Positions 21,263 to 28,858 of a stretch of DNA of 32,231 nt are shown one piece after another. Source of the stretch: an uncultured Treponema sp. (GTDB lineage: Bacteria > Spirochaetota > Spirochaetia > Treponematales > Treponemataceae); contig CAKUWD010000009.1 of the NCBI GenBank assembly GCA_934699065.1, positions 1-32,231 of the forward strand, read 5' to 3'. The position numbers and the translations under genes are program-made. The first letter of the stretch is position 1. Each line of letters begins with the position of its first letter. Below the pieces are notes generated by a model. That model searched no databases, had not been told where the DNA came from, and saw only the letters and a program-made list of their open reading frames with translations.

Positions 21263-21922
21263 ATGATAGACATGATTGAAGGATTAAAAAAATGCGGGAT
21301 TCCAGAAAGCATAGCAGAAGCGCTTGCAGCAAAAATGGAAGCCTACATAAAAGAAATCATACTTTTTAATTCAGCTTATAATCTTACAAATACCAGCGAC
21401 CGCGATGAACTTGTGGTGCGCCACATTTTTGATTCCCTGGTTGCCTGGCCGAAAATTGCAGAATTGGCTGGGGGTCCGGTGGTTCTTGCCGATATCGGTA
21501 GTGGAGGCGGCCTTCCTGGTATTCCACTGGCGGCAGCTTTTTCTTTGCTGCCGGAATTTAATGATGTGCGTTTTGAACTGGTTGAGCGTATGGAAAAGCG
21601 CTGTGCCTTTCTGGAAAACTGCGCTGCAATTCTGGGCCTTAAAAACGTAACAGTGGTAAACAGCGAAGCTGAGCGCCTGCCTCAGGAATCTTATAACCTT
21701 ATTACTTTTCGCGCTTTTCGCCCGCTCGATAAAAAAATGGCAAAAACACTTTTGCGTATTGTTAAGCCTCAGGGCTATCTGTGTGCTTACAAAGCAAAGC
21801 TTGAAAATATAAAAGAAGAGATGAGTGCTATCACTAGTCTGGTGCCAGATTATGAAGTTCAGCCACTCCATGTTCCGGGCCTGGAAGATTCGGAAAGAAA
21901 TCTGGTATTGATTAGGAAATAG
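21263..21922 (+). CDS. rsmG: 16S rRNA (guanine-527-N7)-methyltransferase RsmG
   Basis: RsmG (GidB) uses S-adenosylmethionine to methylate G527 of 16S rRNA. The 219 residues show the usual helical start (MIEGLKKCGIPESIAEALAA), an FNSAYNLTNTSDRDELVVRH segment near residue 38, the SAM-binding LADIGSGGGLPGIPLA near 76 and FRAFRPLDKKMAKTL near 151. The frame opens upstream at a TTG inside the palindromic repeat; the ATG at 21263 with AGGTG upstream is better, and 21272 is also possible. A short SH1 hairpin follows the stop. Confidence 0.93.
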   Translation: MIDMIEGLKKCGIPESIAEALAAKMEAYIKEIILFNSAYNLTNTSDRDELVVRHIFDSLVAWPKIAELAGGPVVLADIGSGGGLPGIPLAAAFSLLPEFNDVRFELVERMEKRCAFLENCAAILGLKNVTVVNSEAERLPQESYNLITFRAFRPLDKKMAKTLLRIVKPQGYLCAYKAKLENIKEEMSAITSLVPDYEVQPLHVPGLEDSERNLVLIRK

Positions 21923-21943
21923 ATGCCGAAATAAATTCGGCAT
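21923..21943 (+). repeat. SH1 hairpin between rsmG and the aminopeptidase gene
   Basis: ATGCCGAA-ATAAA-TTCGGCAT is a perfect 8-bp stem followed by GAC, as in the 8154 copy. T and A of that stem are replaced by C and G on both sides, so pairing is kept. No T-run follows, so it need not terminate. Confidence 0.7.
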
Positions 21944-21960
21944 GACATCAGGAGTATTAT

Positions 21961-23121
21961 ATGGGTCTTTTAAATAAAAAAACACGAACACCTGCACAGG
22001 TTGTTGTAGAAGATGTTATAAAAATCAAAAAAGGCGAGAGAGTGCTTATCGTTGCAAATCCGGCCACTGCCGAAATTGCTCAGGACCTCTATTCAGCAAG
22101 CAGTGAGGCAGGAGCTCTTGCAACTCTTATGTATCAGCCTGACAAAACAAGTTTTGACAATGCAAATCCGGAAGTGCTTGCCGCAATTGCAAGTGAACCG
22201 GAAGTTTGTTTTTCTATCTCAAATATAAAACTTGGAAAGGATTCGGGTGCAACTGCAAATCCGTATACAACAGAAGACGGCCAGAAGTTCACACATATTT
22301 TTGATTATCTTCTGGATGGAAAAAAGACTATGCGCGGAGCCTGGACTCCAGGAATTACAGCAGATATGATGAATCGCACTGCGGCTATAGATTACAAACA
22401 GCTTCAGGAGCGCTGCGCAAAGCTCACAGAAATCTTCAAGGGCGCCGTAAGTGTTCACGTAACTGCGCCGGCCGGTACAAACCTCGTTATCCCGATTAAT
22501 GGCCGCGACCTTCTTGCAGATGACGGCGACTTTTCAAAACCCGGAACCGGCGGCAACATTCCGGCAGGCGAAGTTTTTATAAGTCCTGTAGTAGGCGGAA
22601 GTACTCTAAAAGCAGCCGACGGCAGTCCACTGGAACAGCAGAGCGATGGCTGTGAAGGTACAATCGTTTACGACGGTTCAATGACCTTCTCTGACGGAGA
22701 CTCAATTCTCGAAACCCCGATTACCTGTAAGGTTGAAAAAGGTTATGTTACCGATATCACAGGTGGAGCTGAAGCCCGCCGCCTTCTCAAAACAATTGTA
22801 GAAGCAGAGCTTCGCCCCTTTGTTCTCGAAAAGGAAGGCAAGCTTCCAAAGGGCCAGGCAGAAGTCTATAAAAAGAATGCCCGCAACATTGGCGAGCTTG
22901 GCATAGGTCTCAACCCTGCTGCAAACATTACAGGAAACATGCTCGAAGATGAAAAAGCTTTTCATACCTGCCATTTTGCAATCGGCGAAAATTATGATAA
23001 TGATGCACCAAGCCTGATTCATCTGGACGGAGTTGTGCGCGAGCCTACTATTGTTCTTACTTATGGTGACGGCTCTTCCAGAACAATTTTGATGAATGGA
23101 GTTTTGCAGTTAGAAAATTAG
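21961..23121 (+). CDS. M29-like metallo-aminopeptidase
   Basis: The 386-aa cytoplasmic protein resembles the thermophilic (M29/AmpS-type) aminopeptidases that remove N-terminal residues using two metal ions. Family-like features are KIKKGERVLIVANPATAEIA near residue 20, the GGNIPAGEVFISPV segment near 197 containing a likely metal Glu, NIGELGIGLNPAANITGNML near 308, then EDEKAFHTCHFAIGENY near 329 and an HLDGVVREPTI segment near 359. These His, Asp and Glu residues are the expected ligands. AGGAG precedes the ATG. Peptide breakdown would supply amino acids to the oxoacid module elsewhere in the window, which is only a contextual thought. Confidence 0.85.
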   Translation: MGLLNKKTRTPAQVVVEDVIKIKKGERVLIVANPATAEIAQDLYSASSEAGALATLMYQPDKTSFDNANPEVLAAIASEPEVCFSISNIKLGKDSGATANPYTTEDGQKFTHIFDYLLDGKKTMRGAWTPGITADMMNRTAAIDYKQLQERCAKLTEIFKGAVSVHVTAPAGTNLVIPINGRDLLADDGDFSKPGTGGNIPAGEVFISPVVGGSTLKAADGSPLEQQSDGCEGTIVYDGSMTFSDGDSILETPITCKVEKGYVTDITGGAEARRLLKTIVEAELRPFVLEKEGKLPKGQAEVYKKNARNIGELGIGLNPAANITGNMLEDEKAFHTCHFAIGENYDNDAPSLIHLDGVVREPTIVLTYGDGSSRTILMNGVLQLEN

Positions 23122-23176
23122 ACTAACTGTGTCCGAAAGATTAATAAAATCAGTAGAAAATCTCATTTCGTTGTTT

Positions 23177-23182
23177 TATAAT
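23177..23182 (+). promoter_or_regulatory. Candidate -10 box just before the GGDEF/EAL gene
   Basis: TATAAT is followed by 8 nt and the ATG at 23191, with no Shine-Dalgarno. No good -35 box is visible at 17 nt. Confidence 0.35.
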
Positions 23183-23190
23183 AAGTTGTT

Positions 23191-25230
23191 ATGAGCAAGA
23201 AAAAAGAGCGTAGAATAAAACGTTTGCAACGCCTGCCTATCTGGACCGTCGTAGTTCAGATGATTTTTACAGAATTAATTATTTTCTCATTTACAGTTTT
23301 TATTTGTGCTATTTCTGTATTTGGAATAATTAACTCTCTTATTTTGAATAATGCAAAAGATTGTAAGACAGTACTGGAATATGTAAATGAAAACTGGGAA
23401 AAAGAATCAAGAGAGGAGTTGAATCAGCAGCTTAATACCTTTGAAACTGTTTATGATGGTATAGATAGTATTTATATTGATGATAAAAACGACATAATCT
23501 CACTTTTTCCGGAATTAAGAAAATTATTTGATGAAGAAGCTCAACGCCTGTTTAACGATATAGGAATGATTCATTTTCTGGATTCTGAAAACAATTCCTT
23601 TTCTTTTGATGTTCTGATTTCTGGAGAAGAGAAGCCTTCTCACACAAATTTTATTGGAACAGATATAAAACAAATACTTTATAATCCGAGAAACTTTTTT
23701 AAATCCCTGAAGTTTACCCGCTTATTAAGAGATCGTGAGTTTTTGACCTGGGCTAATACAGAAAGTATAGGTTTACATTCTATTTCATTTGTCAAAACTT
23801 CAATTCCAAATGTGAACTTGTGTTTTAAAATGGTTTACAGGTTAAATGCTTTCCAGTTCAATCTGCTGTGTACAGTTCTTTTCTTTTTTGTGATTATTTT
23901 AATTGTCAGCGGCATTTATGAAATTATAAAAGTTATCAGTTATATTCATGAACGTGTTAGGGTAAACAAACTTGTTACTACAGATACAGTTACCGGCGGA
24001 TATAACAAGGACTATTTTATTCAAAAGTCTCGCAAAGAAATTGCCCGTGGCCGCCGAAAATATGTTGTCGTTCAGCTTCGTCTGGAAAAATACAGAAACT
24101 ATTGTACAGCCTATGGTCTCAAACAGGGTGAGAATCTTCTTGAGGAACTTAATTCAGATATAGTTTCTATGCTCGATAAAAAAGAATTCGTTGCGCATGT
24201 AGAAAAATCTGATTTCGCCCTTCTTTTGATTTATCAGAATGAAGATGCTTTGTTTATCCGTATTAAAAACATCATGAACATTTTGCGCGAAAAACGTAAC
24301 ACTCAACGCCTTTCTTTCTCAGCAGGTATTTGTCCTGTAAAATCACACTCTGATGATATTTCTCTTGTGCTTACCTGCGCAGGTCTTGCTGTTCCAAAAT
24401 CAATAAAGATTCAGGATGAGATTGTCTGGTTTGATGATTCTATGAAGGAAGAACAGGTTTGGGAACGCCGTATAGAAGATGATATGGATAAGGCTCTGGA
24501 GAATCACGAGTTTAAGGTTTTCCTACAGCCAAAGTATTCTACAAAGGGCGAAAAACTTTCTGCAGCTGAAGCTCTTGTTCGCTGGCAGCATCCGGTGCTT
24601 GGTTTTATTTCTCCGGCAAAATTTATTCCTTTGTTTGAAAGAAATGGATTTATTTTACAGCTCGATGATTATATGCTTACAGAAGTTGTTCAGCTTCAGG
24701 CAATGTGGGAAAGTCAGGGAAAAAAGATTGTGCCGATTTCAGTAAATATTTCTAGAGCACATTTTGCAGAAGAAAATCTTGCCGAACATATTTGTGAAAT
24801 TGTAGATAGATACAAAATTCCACATGAATATATTGAACTGGAACTTACAGAAAGTGCCTTCTTTGATGATAAGGCAGTTTTACTTGAAACCGTTAATAAA
24901 TTAAAGTCCTTTGGATTTAAGGTTTCTATGGACGATTTTGGAGCAGGTTATTCTTCTTTGAATTCGCTTAAGGAACTTCCTCTGGACATTATAAAAATTG
25001 ATGCAGAATTTTTCCGCAGCGTAGATGATATCGAGCGTTCTAATCTTATTGTTGGAGAAACAATTACTCTGGCAAAAAAGCTTGGAATGCAGATTGTTGC
25101 TGAAGGTATTGAAACCCGTGAGCAGGTTGATTTTCTTGCAAAGAAAGATTGCGATTTGATTCAGGGCTTCTATTTTTCAAAACCTCTGCCGGTTGAAGAA
25201 TTCGAAAGGAAGGCTTATAAAAATGCATAA
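23191..25230 (+). CDS. Membrane GGDEF/EAL protein, probable c-di-GMP phosphodiesterase
   Basis: The 679 residues form a sensor and output chain. A membrane helix (about 17-50) and a second one (about 225-250) enclose a periplasmic sensor of about 170 residues. A GGDEF domain starts near 263 with TDTVTGGYNKDYF, but its signature is EKSDF (338-342), so cyclase activity should be absent. The EAL domain (about 430-675) looks intact: AEALVRW with E460-A461-L462, ELELTES, MDDFGAGYSSL, DIIKID, IVAEGIETREQ and a final QGFYFSKPLP. It should hydrolyse cyclic di-GMP, with the first domain regulatory, perhaps binding GTP. No Shine-Dalgarno is present before the ATG. Its stop overlaps the next gene by 8 nt. 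Confidence 0.93.
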   Translation: MSKKKERRIKRLQRLPIWTVVVQMIFTELIIFSFTVFICAISVFGIINSLILNNAKDCKTVLEYVNENWEKESREELNQQLNTFETVYDGIDSIYIDDKNDIISLFPELRKLFDEEAQRLFNDIGMIHFLDSENNSFSFDVLISGEEKPSHTNFIGTDIKQILYNPRNFFKSLKFTRLLRDREFLTWANTESIGLHSISFVKTSIPNVNLCFKMVYRLNAFQFNLLCTVLFFFVIILIVSGIYEIIKVISYIHERVRVNKLVTTDTVTGGYNKDYFIQKSRKEIARGRRKYVVVQLRLEKYRNYCTAYGLKQGENLLEELNSDIVSMLDKKEFVAHVEKSDFALLLIYQNEDALFIRIKNIMNILREKRNTQRLSFSAGICPVKSHSDDISLVLTCAGLAVPKSIKIQDEIVWFDDSMKEEQVWERRIEDDMDKALENHEFKVFLQPKYSTKGEKLSAAEALVRWQHPVLGFISPAKFIPLFERNGFILQLDDYMLTEVVQLQAMWESQGKKIVPISVNISRAHFAEENLAEHICEIVDRYKIPHEYIELELTESAFFDDKAVLLETVNKLKSFGFKVSMDDFGAGYSSLNSLKELPLDIIKIDAEFFRSVDDIERSNLIVGETITLAKKLGMQIVAEGIETREQVDFLAKKDCDLIQGFYFSKPLPVEEFERKAYKNA

Positions 25231-26068
25231 ACAAATAAAAAAATCTCTTCTCCTTTTTTCTGTATTACTGCTTGTTAATTTTACTGCCTGTGCAAAATCA
25301 GATAGTAAATCAAAACAAAAAGAGTCAGCTTCTGCGGCTCAGAGCAATCTTCAGCCAGAATTAAATCCGGAAATTGAAAAACTCAACCGGGTTCTTCTTT
25401 CTATGTCTGACCGCTGTAAAGCCGCAATTCCAAACGGAGACCCGGAAGAATTTCTTGCAGACCTTCACCGCGTTCTTGAAGTTGAAAAAAATTTTCGCAC
25501 AGATGACCTTTCTCTTTATTATCTTATAGACAAAAAACATGCTGTCGGTTCAGACTATGTGCCTCGCGACCTTATTCCGGTAAAAGGGAATGAGCTTTGG
25601 AATGTGAGCCGCAACGATCTTTCTCTTCGCCCGGAAGCTTATGCCGCCCTTGAAGATTTGTCGCGTGCTGCTTTAAATGATGGAATAAAACTTCTTGTTA
25701 GTTCTACCTACCGTTCTTATCAGTATCAGGAAGGTCTTTTTAACCGCTATGTAAAACAGGATGGTCTGGAGCTTGCAGAACGTTACAGCGCCCGCCCGGG
25801 AACAAGCCAGCATCAGCTTGGAGTTGCAGTTGATTTTGGATCAATTACTGATGACTGGGGCGACACCAAAATGGGAAAGTGGGTTTATGACCATGCTGCA
25901 GATTTCGGCTGGTCTCTAAGTTTTCCTCAGGGCTATGAAGATGTAACCGGTTACATGTGGGAATGCTGGCACTTCCGCTATATTGGCAAAGAAGCCTGTC
26001 GTTTCCAGAAAAAGTGGTTTGGAAATATTCAGCAGTTTATGCTTGAATTCCTTGATGCCTGGGACTAA
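25223..26068 (+). CDS. VanY-like D,D-carboxypeptidase lipoprotein (M15B)
   Basis: The 281-aa protein begins at an ATG at 25223 preceded by AAGGAAGG, overlapping the EAL gene by 8 nt. A lipoprotein signal ends VNFTAC, with Cys near residue 22 as the lipidation site. A linker follows, and the catalytic domain spans about 110-270: SSTYRSYQYQEGLFNRYV, then SQHQLGVAVDFG (zinc His and Asp), then YMWECWHFRYIG (catalytic Glu and third zinc ligand His). M15B enzymes remove the terminal D-Ala from peptidoglycan peptides in the periplasm. Cell-wall editing is well supported by the motifs. Confidence 0.92.
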   Translation: MHKQIKKSLLLFSVLLLVNFTACAKSDSKSKQKESASAAQSNLQPELNPEIEKLNRVLLSMSDRCKAAIPNGDPEEFLADLHRVLEVEKNFRTDDLSLYYLIDKKHAVGSDYVPRDLIPVKGNELWNVSRNDLSLRPEAYAALEDLSRAALNDGIKLLVSSTYRSYQYQEGLFNRYVKQDGLELAERYSARPGTSQHQLGVAVDFGSITDDWGDTKMGKWVYDHAADFGWSLSFPQGYEDVTGYMWECWHFRYIGKEACRFQKKWFGNIQQFMLEFLDAWD

Positions 26069-26091
26069 TGGTATTCTCTGCCTTTTTAGTG

Positions 26092-26097
26092 TATACT
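26092..26097 (+). promoter_or_regulatory. Candidate -10 box just before the HAD gene
   Basis: TATACT is followed by 7 nt and the ATG at 26105, with no Shine-Dalgarno. The -35 region (TGGTAT) is weak. Confidence 0.35.
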
Positions 26098-26104
26098 AGC
26101 GCAC

Positions 26105-26926
26105 ATGGAAAAACTTGATGTTAAATTAATTGCGCTTGATCTTGATGATACTCTTTTAAATGACGACCGCCAGATTACAGACGGAAACGTTGCTGCTCTT
26201 CGTGAATGTGCAGAACGTGGTATTTATGTAGTACTTTGTTCTGGTCGAGCAGAAGATGCAATTCTTCCTTTTGTTCGCCGCCTTGAAATTGCCGGAAAAG
26301 AAGCCGGTCGTTTTTTGATTGCTATAAACGGTTGTTCAATTTTTGATTTACATAAACGCGAGCAGATTTTCTGCCGTAAGGTTGAGCCGGAAATCTTAAT
26401 ACGTACAAATCAGATGGCGGAGGCGCGGGGGCTTCGCAGCGAAGTTTATACACCGGATACAATTTATTACCGCGAAGAAACAAAGTGGACAAAGCTTGAT
26501 GTTGATTTATGCGGACTCAAAGGTGCTAAAATAGATGATTATGATGAGTTCCTTAAAACAGGTTTTACAAAAATGCTTGTTCCGGGTGAGCCTGCAGAAC
26601 TTCTGGAACTTCAGAGTGAGCTTCGTGCCGAGTTCGGTGAGCGCGCAGTAATCTTTACAAGTAAGCCATACTTTCTCGAAATCCTGCCGCCAAACTGTGG
26701 AAAGGGCGAGGCTGTCAGTCATCTTGCAAATGAGCTTGGTTTTGGAATGGAAAAGGTAATGGGCTTTGGCGACAGTATGAACGATGAAAGTCTTATCCGC
26801 ATGGCAGGGCACGGGGTAGCAATGTGCAACGGCCTTGAAGAAATCAAAAAAATAGCCCGCCTTATAACAACTTATGATAACAATCACGATGGAGTAGGCC
26901 AGTTCATAAAAGAACACGTTTTATAA
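26105..26926 (+). CDS. Cof-type HAD-superfamily phosphatase
   Basis: The 273-aa cytoplasmic enzyme has motif I ALDLDDTLL (residues 9-17, both Asp present), motif II CSGR near 44, a C2-type cap (about 85-190) and the late motifs K in KGEAVSHL near 200 and GFGDSMNDESLIRMAG near 220. Cof-type HAD proteins remove phosphate from sugar phosphates, FMN-like molecules or other small metabolites; the substrate cannot be predicted. The gene stands alone between the VanY-like gene and the SRP RNA and has no Shine-Dalgarno. Confidence 0.92.
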   Translation: MEKLDVKLIALDLDDTLLNDDRQITDGNVAALRECAERGIYVVLCSGRAEDAILPFVRRLEIAGKEAGRFLIAINGCSIFDLHKREQIFCRKVEPEILIRTNQMAEARGLRSEVYTPDTIYYREETKWTKLDVDLCGLKGAKIDDYDEFLKTGFTKMLVPGEPAELLELQSELRAEFGERAVIFTSKPYFLEILPPNCGKGEAVSHLANELGFGMEKVMGFGDSMNDESLIRMAGHGVAMCNGLEEIKKIARLITTYDNNHDGVGQFIKEHVL

Positions 26927-26980
26927 AATTGTAAAAATCAGTCCAGAATAAGATTTTCATAAATCAGAAATCTTCCATAA

Positions 26981-27010
26981 TTGACTTTTCGGCCATTTTT
27001 ATGGTAGATT
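26981..27010 (+). promoter_or_regulatory. Promoter of the SRP RNA
   Basis: TTGACT (26981-26986), an 18-nt spacer and TAGATT (27005-27010) are seen, with TGG just before the -10 as an extended element. The predicted start is about 8-10 nt later, agreeing with the base-paired 5' end at 27020. Confidence 0.65.
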
Positions 27011-27019
27011 CTTTTCATT

Positions 27020-27116
27020 GGACCAGATGCCCTTCAAGTGTCTATCGCAAAACCCCGTCAGAGGAGGAATCCAGCAGCGGTATGCGTTTAGAGCTGTGCT
27101 TGGGATTATCTGGTCC
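27020..27116 (+). ncRNA. ffs: Small bacterial signal recognition particle RNA (4.5S type)
   Basis: The ends GGACCAGAT and ATCTGGTCC pair perfectly, closing a 97-nt rod. In the middle is the conserved SRP domain: CCGTCAG, a GGA-GGAA-TCC hairpin with the GGAA (GNRA-type) tetraloop, then AGCAGCGG, matching the classical GUCAG...GGAA...AGCAG asymmetric and symmetric loops that bind Ffh. The RNA joins Ffh to target signal-bearing ribosomes to the membrane. A promoter lies upstream and eight T follow at once. This annotation rules out the open frame that crosses the region. Confidence 0.92.
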
Positions 27117-27124
27117 TTTTTTTT
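27108..27124 (+). terminator. SRP RNA 3' end with T8 tract
   Basis: The closing arm ATCTGGTCC (27108-27116) is followed directly by eight T (27117-27124), so the RNA's own stem works as the terminator hairpin. Confidence 0.75.
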
Positions 27125-27137
27125 GTCCCAATTTCAT

Positions 27138-27167
27138 TTGACTAGAATAAGTGCAACAGTCTATAAT
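27138..27167 (+). promoter_or_regulatory. Promoter of the lipoprotein-glycosyltransferase genes
   Basis: TTGACT (27138-27143), an 18-nt spacer and TATAAT (27162-27167) predict a start near 27174 and a leader of about 26 nt with AAGGAG (27188-27193). Confidence 0.7.
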
Positions 27168-27199
27168 AGAAGATATTTCAATATTTTAAGGAGTTGGGA

Positions 27200-28846
27200 A
27201 TGAAAAAAAATCTTACCTCTCTGTCATTTATATTTTTCCTGTTTTTTTCTGTATTTTTTGTTTCTTGTTTTAATAACAATAATTTAGCTGAGCCTGCTGG
27301 TGGAAGTATAGAATTCTATATTCCGGGTTCAGTTTTTCAAAGATCTGCCGGAGTTATGAAGGCAGAAAATGATTTAAGTGCTTTAACTGTTCAAGTGGAT
27401 CTTGTAAGCGATGCAGGTAAAAATACTAAAACTGCAGCTCTTTCAAATGAAGGTACCAGTATTTCCTTTGAGAATCTTCTTGTTGGCTTATCTGTGTATG
27501 CAGAAGCAAAAATATTATATGGTGATTTAGTTGTAACCCAGGGAACTAGTGATCCGATTATTATCCAGACCGGATCCAATCCAATCAAAGTTACAATGAA
27601 GTATTTGTTCAACGGAGTGCTGGAGATTGGTCTTGAAAAAAATGTAACTCTTGTAAAAAACACCCAAGCCTCAAGTGCAGAAATCTGGCTAAACAAAGGA
27701 GAGTTCGCATTCTCTCTGCTGGATGATGAAGGTAATGATATTCTTTCAGATGTTGACTGGACTTATAAAAAAACAACTGAAGGTGGAGCTGTGGGAGCTG
27801 ATGGAGCAGGTTCTTACGAAGAAGTAGTCAACCAGGACCTTTTACTTGTACAGGCAAGGCTGAAAAAAAATCATAGGGAAATCAGTTTAGTGCCACAAAC
27901 AGCATTTAATAAGGTTATGTTTTCAAATGTGAGTGGTGATGCCTTCCCTGCAGCAGGAAGCTATGAACTTACTCTGATAGTTGGGCCTAACAAGAAGACA
28001 TATGTAAATAGTGAAGGAAAGGAAGAACTCTTCCCTCAGTTTGAACCTGTTATGGAAACTTTCACCATCGAAGTTTCGAATGCTTATAATATTAATATGA
28101 CTTCATATGAAAGTGTGGATGCATTCTCTGGTGCCTTTGCTACTGTTATTTCAAAGCTGACTGGAAATCAGAGAAAAATTGGTTTTAGCGGAACAGCTAA
28201 TTTTTCTTATAACTCAATCTGTGATGTGATTAAAAACGTAATTAATTCAGAAAGCCCTGTTTATGATCTGGATATGGGAGAATTGACAACTAATGATTCA
28301 GATAAAGGACTTGGCGGTAATGGTGGAACTTTATTCCAGGATTGTACAAAAATTTCTTCAATCATTATGCCTGATGATACTTCGGTTGTTGGATACTGTT
28401 CATTTATGGACTGTACAGCTTTGAAATATGTGCGTTTTGGTTCAGCCGTTACCCGAACGGAACAGGAAGTATTCTCTGGTTGTTCTTTATTGGAAACAGT
28501 TGAGTTCCCTGAAAATTGTGCATTAAAAATAATAGAAGGTACTACATTTGCAGGTACTGCACTTACAAGTATTACGATACCTAAAAATGTTATTGCAATT
28601 TCGGCAGAAGCTTTTAGAGGAACCTCTTGTGTTGTTACTCTTGCAGATAAATCTGGACAATGGTTCACAGTAGGAAAAGAATCGTATTCAGGTCAAACTC
28701 TGTGGACCCGCTTTTATTCTGGAAGTGCGTCGCCGTTTGACTCAGATACCTGGGGTAGTGTACCTGAAGATTTAGTTGCAGAAATGGATGTTAATAATAT
28801 CAACAATTATATAAATGATTATTATTACCTGTACTGCGTAAAATAG
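27200..28846 (+). CDS. BspA-like leucine-rich repeat surface lipoprotein
   Basis: The 548-aa protein has a lipoprotein signal (hydrophobic FIFFLFFSVFFVSC, Cys near residue 24). AAGGAG seven nt upstream supports the ATG at 27200; a TTG two codons earlier is in frame but overlaps that site. Residues about 25-290 are beta-rich without a family I recognise, possibly Ig-like or prealbumin-like modules. The C-terminal part (about 310-480) has LRR_5 (BspA-type) repeats, such as LFQDCTKISSIIMPDDTSVV, FMDCTALKYVRFGSAV and FSGCSLLETVEFPENC. These fold into a solenoid used in adhesion by oral and gut bacteria. The next gene starts 12 nt later. A surface role is likely; the ligand is unknown. Confidence 0.85.
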   Translation: MKKNLTSLSFIFFLFFSVFFVSCFNNNNLAEPAGGSIEFYIPGSVFQRSAGVMKAENDLSALTVQVDLVSDAGKNTKTAALSNEGTSISFENLLVGLSVYAEAKILYGDLVVTQGTSDPIIIQTGSNPIKVTMKYLFNGVLEIGLEKNVTLVKNTQASSAEIWLNKGEFAFSLLDDEGNDILSDVDWTYKKTTEGGAVGADGAGSYEEVVNQDLLLVQARLKKNHREISLVPQTAFNKVMFSNVSGDAFPAAGSYELTLIVGPNKKTYVNSEGKEELFPQFEPVMETFTIEVSNAYNINMTSYESVDAFSGAFATVISKLTGNQRKIGFSGTANFSYNSICDVIKNVINSESPVYDLDMGELTTNDSDKGLGGNGGTLFQDCTKISSIIMPDDTSVVGYCSFMDCTALKYVRFGSAVTRTEQEVFSGCSLLETVEFPENCALKIIEGTTFAGTALTSITIPKNVIAISAEAFRGTSCVVTLADKSGQWFTVGKESYSGQTLWTRFYSGSASPFDSDTWGSVPEDLVAEMDVNNINNYINDYYYLYCVK

Positions 28847-28858
28847 GAGACTGTGAAA

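Noticed and set aside
27018..27203. Open frame over the SRP RNA
   Set aside because: The stretch folds as SRP RNA with promoter and T-tract; the frame has no ribosome site.
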